DNA from: Alitta virens
Lineage: Eukaryota; Annelida; Polychaeta; Phyllodocida; Nereididae
Assembly: GCA_932294295.1 (NCBI GenBank)
Contig: OW028573.1
Location: forward strand, 630,001-694,000
Length of the DNA: 64,000 nucleotides
Direction: 5' to 3'
The notes beneath the pieces are model-generated. The model was not told the origin of the DNA. It searched no databases and saw only the letters and a program-made list of their open reading frames with translations. Of this stretch, positions 13,027 through 24,945 are shown one piece after another. Each line of letters starts with the position of its first letter. The stretch's first letter is position 1. The position numbers were made by a program, and so were the translations under genes.

Positions 13027-15796
13027 ATGGCTTTGATCCAAAGGAACTTGCTGGAGAATGATTCTTTGTGCAATAGGTAAACTGAAGGGTTACAATCAAA
13101 TAACTAGCCAGTTATCTGCACTAGTTAATACTGTAATTACCAGGTGAATGTGACGCCACTATTTGATTTAAAATTAAATGGAAGGTCACTGAGCTGAGCA
13201 ATAGAAATTTACCATAACATAGACCCCATAGCAACAAACCCTCAGCAAACTGCGCACTCACCAGACGTGCCAAGTCTTACTTATTCAGAGTGAGTCTCAC
13301 TCTTGCTTGCTGCTTACTCCTGGACTTGAGTATTTCATATTTTAATTTGACTCACTCAAAGAGAACAATACAATGCAATACAATACTATTTGTCAATACA
13401 ATACTTATAGTCAGTTTTGGAGTAATAGTACCCAGAGGGGACAGTGCAATTGAACCAATGTCAGCGTGTTCAGGGTTGTATGTTCACATTAGGATAAGTG
13501 TCATAGATTTTTGCAATGAGTAGAAATAGTAAGAGGGGAGAATCACATTTTTATAAGCCATGTCAGGGTTGGTTTTGGGCGATAATAAGCTATAATAGGC
13601 GTCATTTGCTGTATTGCGTCATAATCAATACAATTGGAAGTGACGTCATTGTGATTGTTATGTCATATTTCTGCATGCTTAACATTAATGTAGAACACTG
13701 ACCCTAGGCATTAAAATTGTTTTCATTATGTGATTCCCTTATAAATCTATAAGATTAATAAAACTTTCATTAGTGTATTTATATTAGCACATTTTTAATT
13801 TGTAAAGATTCCAAAAATGTTTTGCCAGAAAAAAAATTTGTTCTTATGAAATTGCAGTTTTCATGTCTCTCAATTGTCGTAGTCTGGTGTAGACATGCAA
13901 TTGATATAATTCTTATCTTTCCCAGGTGCGTTCGAGAAATAGTCTCTCAGTCAAATCAACATGAGAAAAACATTGAAGGATTGCCAGCTGGTTTGAAGGA
14001 CAAGATTCTCCACCTCATGTGTAAAAGAGGAGCTATAAGTGACCAGAATATTTCCTATGTAATTTTTTGTTTTTATTTTGATCAGTTTCTTTTATATTTT
14101 GAATTATAAGGCATATTGTCAGAATTTGGAATCTAACTTGACTCAGACTTCAGAATTGCTTGTAATATTCTAGATGGCTATTCACATAGAACTTTATGGT
14201 AGTTTTTCTATACAAACAATAGTATCATCTAAGTAACCTTCACATCTTTGTGATTGATTGATTATTGCAGTTCTATTCATATAAAATTCATGCAGTAATG
14301 TTTATCTTTGTATATAATATCTTTTGTAATTTCATTTTCAGATGTTGCATGACAAAGTTCTTCAACTTGATCTCAGTGAATGCGATATTACTGACAGTAG
14401 TCTCCAAATTGTTGCTTCAAAGTGCAGCAATTTGAGGAAGCTTGATGTTAATTCTGTGAAAGAAAGCAAAACATCCATAACCTCTACAGGTTGGTTTTGT
14501 ATGCATTTAAAATCTATTGAGATTGAAATTTTTGGGAATGTACAGTACTATTTGGTATAACCGTGTTATAATCTTATCTTGTTGTTAAGGTGAACGTCCA
14601 GAACGAGGCCACACAATTTTAACATTCTATCCAATGCATTTTTGCATTGATATTCTGTTAATATTTATAATTTTTTTTGCGTCAGGTATTTGTGCATTAG
14701 TTCGAGGGTGCAGATTTCTCCAGGTTTTGTACATGAGACGCTGCCTGAATGTAGATGATGAAGCTGTGATGACCCTTGCTCAGTGTTGTCCAATGTTGCG
14801 AGAACTGAATATCGGAGGGTGCTCGTTAGTAACAGATGCTGGAGTGAATGCCATAGGAAGTGGATGTAATTATCTCAGCTGCTTGAATATATCGCATTCC
14901 AAGGTAAGAGCCATTCAGCAAAATATGCGACCAACATGCAGGAAAGAAGAAGAATGTCAGAAGAGGGAGAATAACATGAATATGATAGGTTATTTTGAAA
15001 ATGAGCCAGTAATACATATAAATGATTCACATAAAATTAACAACTCATGCATATTATTTTTAAATTTTAAATTTAATTCAATTAATTACCATTCTATAGT
15101 CAAGTAGTACAAAAAAAAACAAAATATGTTGTCTTCCTGGTTAACATTTTGATGGTTCCAGGTGTCACTGATTTCATCAACATTAGAACTGTTTCATGTT
15201 TGCAATCATTTCAGGCCACTGATAATGGTATTATGGAGCTGGTCAACGGTGCATGTTGTAGTACTCTTAAAGTGAGTATACAATGACATGCGCAACATTT
15301 GATTATGCCATTAATCAATTTCCAAAGACTATTAGTTATGTCATTTACCCTTTCTAATTTGCAGGAGTTACATTTGGATCATTGTACAATGCTTTCTGAT
15401 GATGCGGTAGAGGCAGTTCTTCAGTTCTGTCCAAACATAAGAATACTACTATTTCACGGATGTCCAAACATTACAGGTTTGCTCATTGTTGATACCAATG
15501 CCTTTTATGTGCCGTGCAATTTTAGAAGTTGCCTATACATATGTATGTAATGGTCGCCACCAGAATGGACCTGTTCAAGTTCAAATAATGTTTTTGCAAC
15601 CTGTGGCACCTGAAGCTGGTACCCATATGCACAGGCATTATGAATGGCAATCAGGTTGCGTAATTAATATTTTCTGCCGTGTTAAGTATTGTTTTCCATG
15701 GGAATTTGTTGTCTATTTATAGAAAGATGCAGAGAAGCATTGGAGGGAATGTTGGGACCATTAAAGATGAAACAAGTGACCTGGACAATCTATTGA
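13027..15796 (+). CDS. AMN1: AMN1 homologue, leucine-rich repeat protein
   Basis: AMN1 proteins are small LRR proteins related to the yeast antagonist of mitotic exit; their metazoan role is poorly defined. Seven exons join in phase: 13027-13076, 13926-14058, 14342-14489, 14686-14903, 15215-15271, 15365-15476 and 15723-15796, about 263 residues (human AMN1 has 258). The start has a near-ideal Kozak context (ACCGCCATGG). Cysteine-type LRRs follow, for example [32 protein letters not shown] and [13 protein letters not shown]. The C terminus [10 protein letters not shown] matches the conserved end of the family. The exon 2 donor (TAT|GTAATT) is weak, but it gives exact length agreement with the human protein. 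The last three exons are duplicated at 23022-23603. Confidence 0.95.
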
Positions 15797-16422
15797 AAGC
15801 TATTGAGCAATGTTGAAGAGTACAATATGATTTTTAACATTTTGAACATTGTTGTACTCCCAATTATGTAATTTAGTTTGTGTATTGATTAATACACACT
15901 GTACAACTGTAGTCTGAAATATCAACCAGATATATCTGGAATCTCAGGTGATGTGATCGTATGTGTGATATTTCTTTTGATGTATATATTCAACTGACAT
16001 TAAATGCAATTGAATTATGACATGATATGCTTTGCTGGAGAAACAGGTTGTCTGTTATATGTAAAATCATGCATTGGTATACAATGTATAGTTTCTTTTT
16101 GTCTATTGCTGGAAACTGCTGCTACTTCATAGCATGTGACTTTCATTTTTTTAGAAAACACCTGTGCTGTTATTGATGCCTCTAGACATTGATGCCACTA
16201 GACATTGCAAATTGTTGAAGTGCTTGTGCCTTTGATTATAATTGTGTATGAAGCCAATGCTGGTTGGAACATGGTTACTCCTTTATTTTTGCATTTTGTA
16301 TGGTCAATAAAATCATTATTTGCTTTGTTTTAGCAGCAGTATGTATTAGTAGTGTCAGTTACATTTCTTGTGATGAATATATTGGAAAATGCAATGACGA
16401 AATAACTTCCCAACAATGGGGG

Positions 16423-16585
16423 GGGGGGGGGGGGGTGGGGCCTAGCTCACCGGGTTCAATTCCCGTGGAGCCTATGTTGGATGGCTGTTTCATCCTTCGT
16501 CTCATTGCCATGGTCCCTACCGGTCCTAATTAGCCCATCAGGTGCAGAAATACGGGTCGTAAAGCCCTAATCCACCACCGCCACA
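16423..16585 (+). mobile_element. tRNA-derived SINE, second copy, 5'-damaged
   Basis: It shares its tail with the SINE at 1271-1462 (CCCATCAGGTGCAGAAATAC and TAAAGCCCTAATCCACCAC). The B-box-like GGTTCAATTCC is intact, but the A-box region is collapsed into a long G run. A 15-bp target duplication, TCCCAACAATGGGGG, is at 16408-16422 and 16586-16600. The duplicated segment at about 24180 lacks the element, showing an empty site and insertion after the duplication. Confidence 0.85.
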
Positions 16586-16938
16586 TCCCAACAATGGGGG
16601 ATCACTTTCTTGCCTGATTGAGGCCATTCCTTTTGGTTTTTTCTTCGTAGCCATCTAGCAGTAAATACGCGTGTGGCTAAGTAGGTCAGCCAATGCAATC
16701 GACGCAGGAGTGTTTCAAAAGACTGAACGGCCACATTCCTACGCCAAAAATAGATGCATTTTGTCAACACTGATTGCTATAAAGGAATTACAATATGTAC
16801 ATGCACAAAAAAAAAAAAAATGCTGACAAAACTAATGACAGAGATGTGCATATTTTATTGACGTCTTAGTTTTATGCATTTTGTAATTTTATCCAATGAA
16901 ACTGATATCATATTAAACCAAAAATAAGTGAGGGAATA

Positions 16939-19765
16939 TTAGATAAGTTTTAACTTATGAAAAAAGCTGAGGTCGCGTTTCTTGAAGCCTATGGTGATGT
17001 CGAATGTGATATCTATGTAAGGCTCAGGACAGCATTCATACGTCTTGACTGAACGTCTGGCTGCAGTTTGAACCAAATCGTACTTGCTGCTTATACGGTA
17101 AGTGGAAACGTCAACATCATCATTTCTGCTGGTGAGGTTAAGCTGGAAAATAGTTCAAAGCACTTTTTGAAATGTTATATATCAGTTACGAAATGGTAAG
17201 TTCTGACTGAAGTGGCCAATCATTTGTTGTTAAACACAAACTTCTCAGTTGTATTGTTGGCATGACCAGTTTTTGAGACTATTAGACAACAGGCACAACA
17301 CTTATGTAACTTTTAGTTTTTCAGATCATTCAGTATGATGAGAAATGTTGAATGACCGGTCACAATGTTATTTGATATGAATGTTTGATTATTTTGGTCT
17401 GAACAACCTTACAAATTACCTTGGAGGTGAGCCGAGTATAGCTAATATAAAGGTCAAGTAAGTTTCCTTAGCTTATCAAGTCAACTTTATTATGCCCATT
17501 TCGGGTAATTTCTTGCTGTTATCTTTGGGAATTTGATGCACTTGTTCCTGTCTAATCAATATTATATACCTTGGCACCACTGTATGTCCAGGATCCCATT
17601 TTTAAGTGGCAGTAAGCTTTCGGTTCATCAACGCCACAAGGAGTGCTTACGAGTCGACGAGGGATCCAGGAGACTATTCCATTGGAGTAAACCACAACAT
17701 TAGTCAGATCACTTTCCAGATACCATCTGCAAAAACACAGCAGTGAAAAAGCTGTCTTGGTTCATTCTATCTTGTAGCATTTTATTATTACATTTGTAGC
17801 TACCCAGAGTGTGTCACAGCTGACCAATGGCATTTTAGCTCTGACTTTAAACATTACCTGCATGTTGTCTTTGGGAAACTAGCAGCTGTAATTGAAAGCA
17901 CTACACATTTGCTGGTAAATAATACAAATGTATCTGGTTACACATTAAACCGTTACTAGAATCTAATGGGTTGGTATGTATTAGTTTGCATTACAGCAGT
18001 AATGGAAGTGGGAAATTTTTATTGGGGGAACCCTAAACCCAGCGGCCTGGCTTCACAGGATCGGTGTATCTCAAAATTTTTAATAAAAAACATACAATTA
18101 GATATCAAAATTATTATAAACATTCAGATATTCAATAACATGAATATTATATTTTTAATTAATTTTATTAAAGTATATGATATAGGCCTATTATTATCTG
18201 CAATGACTAAATGGTATTTAATAATCATTGCACCCATCTTTCCCGATGGATTAGGACATTCTGTAACTCATAGATGGTCATGGTTATTGACAATTGCTGC
18301 ATGCAATTTTGGCTGCACAGAAACTATGGATGGCGAGGAAGGCTGACCCTGCACCAGGAAGCTCCAGCAGGTTGAGGGAGGTTGGTACCTGCACCAAGAA
18401 AGGTTGACCCTGTTCAAAAGGGCTCCTGCCTTTTCATCCGCAATGCCAGTGGCCAAAACTGTTGTAGCCACTGTATCTAGTGTCAATAGCCTAATTTATC
18501 TATGGACAGTTCACGTAGGACCAATATTTCTAAGGCTACCTTTAAAAATCCAAATAAAAAATTACATAGCAATGTTATTGGGGGAGTTGTAGAATTGCAG
18601 AACTCCCCCTGTTTTTTGGTCTGGGGGACTTAGTTCCCCCCAAACTCCCCCTTCACTTCCATCATTGGTTTGTAAGAATACTGAACATAATGGAAGATGT
18701 GAGTTGTACCATTCTTACCCATTGTAAGGTCGAAGATCTGGCATCCAGAGAAAATTCGGTGGCACCCGAATACTTTCAACTCCATACTCAGTACTATTCC
18801 AGGCAAGTCGGTAATCTTTCCACTTCTGAAAGTTCATTTATCAGTCTTTATCATATTGCATTCCAAAGTAGTCATGCCTATGTCATGTGACATAGTTGGA
18901 AGAAAGACAATGGCTACAGTGATGGAACTGTGTGAGTTATTATGGAACTCTCTGACGGTGCTGTGTAAATAATGACACAGCTTCTACAGTTAGTTTCATA
19001 GTGACCTATTCCTGCGCTGCTTCTGTCTACTCCTGCCCAGAATTTAGCTTACACCTACCACCACTGAAAAATACAAACCTTGATAAAAGAAATTTAGTAA
19101 ACATCTATATGCAATAGATATGCATCTTTTCAAGAAATGACAAATATGCGCAATTCTAAACTTATGCACGTATGGTGCTGCATGTACTGTTTGATCCAGC
19201 TTTAAACAGCCAGATATAGCTTGACAGTTCTGTTTAATGGCAGGTAGTATCATAAAGCACAAGTTGTTGTCTTAGGTTTAATTTGATAGGCATTATTTTT
19301 TAAACTAACTATATATCAACCAAATGAGACAAGTTATTGACACTGCGCCTGTCATATCAAACAGATGATCTAATTGGCTGATGATATCAAACAGATGATC
19401 TGATTGGCTGGTGATATCAAACAGATGATCTGATTGGCTGCTGCCAATAAGAGAGCAATGCCTCATTATTACCACAGTGCAGTGTCAGCAGACACTCCCA
19501 TACAAGGAGGAAAAGGAAAAAAAAAGGAACTTGCATAGTTTTCCCATATGTCCATAGTAAGCGATTCGCTGTCAATGTCATAGTTGATTATTTTCTGCAA
19601 CGATATGCCATACTCCACTTCTGTTGGCTGGTCTTCCTCAGGAGCTGGTCTGCCTAACTTGTTGTATGCGCTGAATATATCCAGGAGCTTGTCTTCTCCA
19701 GGGGTAGCTTTGTAGCCAGGCACCAAAGTCAGCAAAATCTGATTTAGAAATAAAAAGAAAAGCAT
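16939..19765 (-). CDS. Acetylcholine-binding-protein-like, secreted ligand-binding domain
   Basis: Four exons (19535-19765, 18719-18825, 17570-17726, 16939-17142) join in phase to about 232 residues, the size of a mollusc AChBP precursor (about 229). Seen in order: a hydrophobic N terminus (MLFFLFLNQILLTLV), an N-terminal helix (LLDIFSAYNKLGRPAP), the loop D Trp (IWENYKWKDY), loop A (LWMPDLRPYN), a Cys pair, loop B (MGSWTY), and loop C with vicinal cysteines (YECCPEPY). The ligand-cage aromatics are all present. The protein stops 12 residues after the FKKRD strand, where nicotinic receptors enter TM1, so it should be a soluble Cys-loop ligand-binding protein. The Cys loop has only 8 residues between its cysteines (usually 12-13). 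The first intron uses a GC donor (TAT|GCAAGT). An acceptor-like TTTCTAAATCAG at 19739 leaves open a separate signal-peptide exon upstream. Confidence 0.88.
19356..19445. repeat. 30-bp minisatellite, three units
   Basis: About three units of roughly 30 bp with the core AACAGATGATCTGATTGGCT lie in intron 1 of the AChBP-like gene. The duplicated intron at 32982-33245 has expanded to about nine units. Confidence 0.85.
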
Positions 19766-19769
19766 GGAC

Positions 19770-20930
19770 TACTCTGCATATTTGGAATAATTTGATGGGA
19801 CACCCCCGTCCCAAATATTTATATATAGATAAATAAATTAATTCCGAGACAGAGGAAATGTTTTGACACACTTTCATGAGATCTTTCATATGTCAGTTTT
19901 GATAAGGTGAACATACATTTTTAAAAACCTTACACTGAGTATTTTTTATTTTTTGTCATGCACAAGTAATTCTCAGTTTTTGTTTAGTTTTTTTGTAAAT
20001 TTCTTTGTAGACTATAGTTTACATGATTTTGGTTCTCTTTTTTTTTCTATTAGGTTTAGTTACGATGTTTATGTTATATATTTCTAAAGTGTGGTGTTTA
20101 TTTTAAGCAAAATATTAAATAATTGTGTTTACCCCCACAGTTGCTAAAATGTACAGTTTGCCACAAAATTCCAACTGAAAAAGAAAATTTCAAGGAAAAT
20201 ATATATATAGGCAATTAACAATGAACTGAAAGTTTCCAATATAATTTTGTAATGATAGTTTTCCCCTTCCTTTGACTATTATGGCTATATGGTTACAACC
20301 AAACAACAGAAAAAATTAAATTGGAATATATGACAACCGGTAGATAATTTCATTAAACCTTTTGCAGAAGTATTAAATTTTTTCTCTATCCTATGCTGCT
20401 CCATGCTCGATATAACGAACATATATAATGATAAACGTGTTGACATTCATTTTGAATCCTGCTGTTGATATACATTATATATGATATAGGCCTATGCTTA
20501 CCATTTTGGAACTAGATGATGCTATGTTGTAAGCTCTCTTGTGTGGGATGACCTGAATAAAATCACTAACTTAGCGATTGTCGTTTAAATATCAATTGGA
20601 GAGCTATATTTGCTGTGTTTGCATAAAAGTGTTTTTGTGCTATTTTTTTTTTTTAAATGTGAAACAATGATGAAGACTGTGAGACAGTTGTGCTAAATAA
20701 ACAACACTTTTAACACAACAATGCCCTGGTTGTAAATTAAATATGGAAATAAACAATGCAACGGATTTATTTATTGGTTCTTTTTATATCTGGTGTCTAG
20801 ACATATGATATATTAATGTATAGTAGTAATTCATGATTATTTAACATTGGCCAGACCAAAAGACAATTTCATAAATATATTTACAAACAGTTTACAAGCA
20901 AAATGAAATTGCTTGTGAACTGTTTATTAG
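19770..20930. other. AT-rich flank upstream of the AChBP-like gene
   Basis: No exon was recognised. The promoter and any separate signal-peptide exon of the AChBP-like gene would lie here on the minus strand. Most of this stretch (about 19670-20700) is deleted in copy 2. Confidence 0.4.
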
Positions 20931-20939
20931 GAAGTTTCA

Positions 20940-22300
20940 GATTTAAGAATCTGATCCAAATATTTATTACGATATTTTGAATAATTTATTGAATGCGGCC
21001 ATTGACAAACACCTACCGACGAAACTCATAGGTATAATATGTATAGACGTAAAAAGACACATTGGATCACTAAAGGCATAGTTAAATCAATCAGATTTAG
21101 AGATAACTTATATAAAATTTTAAGAGCTACAGTTATAACTGACCCATTCTATGATACCGACTAATTTGCAAACATACAACCAAATTTTAAACCACAAACT
21201 ATTCGCCTAGCCAAAAAACAGTATGATGCTTCAAGACTCAGTCAATTAAAAACAATAAAAAATCGAATAAATAAATGTGACAAGTCAGCTAACATCCCAG
21301 AATATCTTAATGAAAAGGGCAGCCAGCAAAGTGATCCAAAAATTATTGCAAATGAATTTAATAGATATTTCTTAAGTAAAGGCCCTCAGCTAGCTAATGA
21401 TATTATACAACCTCAAGGAATCAATTTTAGAAACGATCTATCTGAAATGGTAAAGTCTAATTTTGACTTTAAATACATTAATGAAAATGATGTTACTAAT
21501 ATAATAGACAAATTAAAGGACAAAAGTAGTAGTGGTATTGACAAAATCTCAAATAAACTTCTGAAAATTATAAAACATGAAATTGCTTCAATACTGGCTT
21601 TAATTATAAATCAATGCTTTAGCACGGGCAAAGTTCCAAATAAATTAAAAATTGCAAAAATTCTTCCCATTAACTACCGTCCTGTCTCATTACTTTCCAG
21701 TGTGTCTAAGGTTATCAAGCGGGCTGCATAACCAGTTGTATCGATATTTTGTAAATTCAAACCTGCCCTTTGAAAATCAGTATGGATTTAGGAAGTTGTC
21801 ACTGCTCGAATATGCAGCTATGAAGTCATAGATAGAATTGCTGATAAAATTCAAAATAGGGAAATCCCATTAAACAATTTCCTTGACCTCTGAAAGGCCT
21901 TCGACACACTGGATCATGATATTTTTATCTTTAAATTACAACTACGACATGGGGAAAACTCCCTTAATATTGACAAATTATTTGGTGTTCCCCAAGGCTC
22001 CATATTGGGCCCTCTGTTATTTATAATTTATCTAGATGAACTTACCACACATGCAAACGACGATACAGTTCAAAATGCAACTTTACAATTATTTGTTAAT
22101 CCTGCTGATCTCATCAATGGTGAACTTACAGACATACATAATTGGGTTAAAGTAAATAAACCTTCATTAAATGCCAACCAAACGAAAGCTTTGTTGTTTC
22201 ATACTAATCGAAATCATACTACCCACCAAATCTCCAAATCAATGGCATTCCAGTAGAATTTGTTGAAACTTTTATTTACCTTGGTATTGTCTTTCAAGTA
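20940..22300 (+). pseudogene. LINE reverse transcriptase fragment, Jockey/CR1-like
   Basis: Decayed coding sequence holds reverse-transcriptase landmarks in several frames: SSSGIDKISNKLL, NYRPVSLLSSVSK, NQYGFRK and GVPQGSILGPLLFI, followed by a thumb-like stretch. Frameshifts and stops are frequent, and the YADD box is not intact. The first 140 bp are shared with 33735-33878, so the element was present before the segmental duplication. Confidence 0.75.
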
Positions 22301-22341
22301 ATTATTCCAAGTATATATCTGCTAATGTTCAATAAGACCCG

Positions 22342-22392
22342 GGTTGTGTATTCCATAAGCGATGCGACAGTGTCTTCAAATACACAACCCCA
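22342..22392. repeat. Small inverted repeat (hairpin)
   Basis: GGGTTGTGTATT and AATACACAACCC flank about 25 bp. It lies just downstream of the LINE fragment and could form a stem-loop. No function can be assigned. Confidence 0.4.
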
Positions 22393-23021
22393 CTAATCTT
22401 CACAATCATACATATTCATAATCAAATTTTTTATTTGTCACAATTTGTTTTGTTTTTTCCACATGTGTTGATTAGTAAAATAAAAATGAACTGAAATGAA
22501 TCAAACTATCCTGACAATTACAAAATCATGATATTTCACACAAAAGGGCTCCACAGTGATAAGTTTTAGCTAATTTTGGATAAAGTCCTTTGTTCCCACT
22601 TCCAAAGTTCATAAATTAAAGTTTTAGTCATAATTGAACTGGTGACCACAGAATTTTACTGCAGTAGAACAAACTAAAGACCACATGGCCTAGAATCTAT
22701 TAATAGAGCTGATAGGCCATTACTATCAGAAAGGTTAAGCTTCTTGCAGCAAGCAGCAGTGGCTAAGGCTTTGGTCAGATGAAATAATCAGCTTGTGCAT
22801 ATTATTATTTAATTTTAAATTTAATTCAGTTAATTACCATTCTATAGTCAAGTTGTACGAAAAAGCAAACAAACAAAAACTAACCTCATAATTATCGTTT
22901 TGTTGCTAGCTATACATGTATTGCATAAGAATATGTTGGCTTGCTGTTTAACATTTTGATGCTTCCAGGTGTCACTGATTTCATCAACATTAGAACTGTT
23001 TCATGTTTGCAATCATTTCAG

Positions 23022-23603
23022 GCCACTGATAATGGTATTATGGAGCTGGTCAACGGTGCATGTTGTAGTACTCTTAAAGTGAGTATACAATGACATGCGC
23101 AACATTTGATTATGCCATTAATCAATTTCCAAAGACTATTAGTTATGTCATTTACCCTTTCTAATTTGCAGGAGTTACATTTGGATCATTGTACAATGCT
23201 TTCTGATGATGCGGTAGAGGCAGTTCTTCAGTTCTGTCCAAACATAAGAATACTACTATTTCACGGATGTCCAAACATTACAGGTTTGCTCATTGTTGAT
23301 ACCAATGCCTTTTATGTGCCGTGCAATTTTAGAAGTTGCCTATACATATGTATGTAATGGTCGCCACCAGAATGGACCTGTTCAAGTTCAAATAATGTTT
23401 TTGCAACCTGTGGCACCTGAAGCTGGTACCCATATGCACAGGCATTATGAATGGCAATCAGGTTGCGTAATTAATATTTTCTGCCGTGTTAAGTATTGTT
23501 TTCCATGGGAATTTGTTGTCTATTTATAGAAAGATGCAGAGAAGCATTGGAGGGAATGTTGGGACCATTAAAGATGAAACAAGTGACCTGGACAATCTAT
23601 TGA
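23022..23603 (+). pseudogene. AMN1: AMN1 partial duplicate (exons 5-7 only)
   Basis: Exons 23022-23078, 23172-23283 and 23530-23603 match AMN1 exons 5-7 with no visible base change, and their splice sites and stop codon are intact. Exons 1-4 are absent, and LINE sequence lies upstream, so the piece cannot encode a full AMN1 by itself. It could serve as an alternative 3' end for transcripts from the AMN1 promoter, because the order and strand are compatible. I treat it as a pseudogene fragment. Confidence 0.85.
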
Positions 23604-24374
23604 AAGCTATTGAGCAATGTTGAAGAGTACAATATGATTTTTAACATTTTGAACATTGTTGTACTCCCAATTATGTAATTTAGTTTGTATTAATTGATAC
23701 ACACTGTACAACTGTAGTCTGAAATATCAACCAGATATCTGGAATCTCAGGTGATGTGATCGTATGTTCAACTGACATTAAATGCAATTGAATTATGACA
23801 TGATATGCTTTGCTGGAGAAACAGGTTGTCTGTTATATGTAAAATCATGCATTGGTATACAATGTATAGTTTCTTTTTGTCTATTGCTGGAAACTGCTGC
23901 TACTTCATAGCATGTGACTTTCATTTTTTTAGAAAACACCTGTGCTGTTATTGATGCCTCTAGACATTGATGCCACTAGACATTGCAAATTGTTGAAGTG
24001 CTTGTGCCTTTGATTATAATTGTGTATGAAGCCAATGCTGGTTGGAACATGGTTACTCCTTGTTTTTGCATTTTGTATAGTTTATAAAATCATTATTTGC
24101 TTTGTTTTAGCAGTATGTATTAGTAGTGTCAGTTCTTGTGATGAATATATTTAAAAATGCTATGACGAAGCATCTTCCCGATGGGGGATCACTCTCTTGC
24201 CTGATTGAGGCCATTCCTTTTGGTTTTTTCGTCGTAGCCATCTAGCGGTTAACACACATGGCTAAATAGGTCAGCCAATGCAATCGATGCAACAGTGTTT
24301 CAAAAGAGTCAACGGTCACTGCTGGCCACGTTGCTGCACTAAAAATAGATAAATTTTGTCAACACTGGCGCTGA

Positions 24375-24905
24375 TTGATGTTCCACAGATCTTCGCTGAC
24401 AATCAAGCTTGGTATTCATAAACCAGGTAATTAAAAATGTTAAGCCTATATCTAACAAGGCACCCGGCATAGCTGTGCGGAGTAGGGGGGCTTGCTTTAG
24501 GAAAATGTTGATGAAGCAGCATTTGATTTTCAAAACTGACTATATTACATATTATTGGGTGAATGTATCTTTGATGACTTCTGTTGATATTCTGATGTGT
24601 TTCACAAATCCCGTAGATACAGAATGGTGTGCTTCTGATGCAATTACTGTTGTGCATGGGTTGGTTCTATCTCACTTCCAGATTGTATGCTGATCAGGTA
24701 TAACATTTCCTTCCATTCATGAAATATCTGCGTCCATCTTCTTGTTTGTGATAATTGCAAAAACTGAAGAGTTAAATGTGACAGACATTGTTTGCCTGAA
24801 ATTAAAGGCTGGCTTGCATGAGGGTTAGATGAATGCAAGACATCCCATGTTACTGCTTTGCTAGACAATGCCAGACTATGGCTCTTTCCAGACTTGATTG
24901 ATATT
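24375..24905. other. Sequence unique to copy 2, containing direct repeat 1
   Basis: In copy 1, CAACACTG joins directly to ATTGCTATAAAGG. In copy 2, about 530 bp separates them. The part from 24627 to 24944 is repeated at 30131-30446, on the far side of the gypsy/LINE mosaic. Confidence 0.7.
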
Positions 24906-24944
24906 TGGGGATTGCTATAAAGGAATTACAATATGTAAATGCTA
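24627..24944 (+). repeat. Direct repeat, left copy, flanking mosaic insertion
   Basis: This roughly 320-bp stretch from GTGTGCTTCTGATGC to TGTAAATGC is repeated at 30131-30446 with about 94 percent identity by eye. It is far too long for a target-site duplication. Confidence 0.85.
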
Positions 24945-24945
24945 G

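Larger units (their letters stand above)
15046..21145 (+). repeat. Segmental duplication, copy 1 (AMN1 3' end plus AChBP gene)
   Basis: This matches 22795-33878 in the same order and orientation: AMN1 exons 5-7 and 3' flank, the AChBP-like gene, then the start of a LINE fragment. From about 15160 to 15885 the two copies read identically. Outside that tract they differ by substitutions and small indels. Copy 1 has a SINE (16423-16585) that copy 2 lacks. Copy 2 has the large insertion at about 24375-30440 and a deletion relative to 19670-20700. Confidence 0.9.

Noticed and set aside
16400..16939. Transmembrane exons of a full nicotinic receptor downstream of the AChBP-like gene
   Set aside because: No hydrophobic reading with splice acceptors was found on the minus strand before the AMN1 3' end. 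The in-frame stop is conserved in both copies.
17998..18668. A separate DNA transposon bounded by ATGGAAGTG-like ends in the AChBP intron
   Set aside because: The similarity of the ends is short and no target duplication was seen. It is present in both duplicates, so there is no empty-site test.
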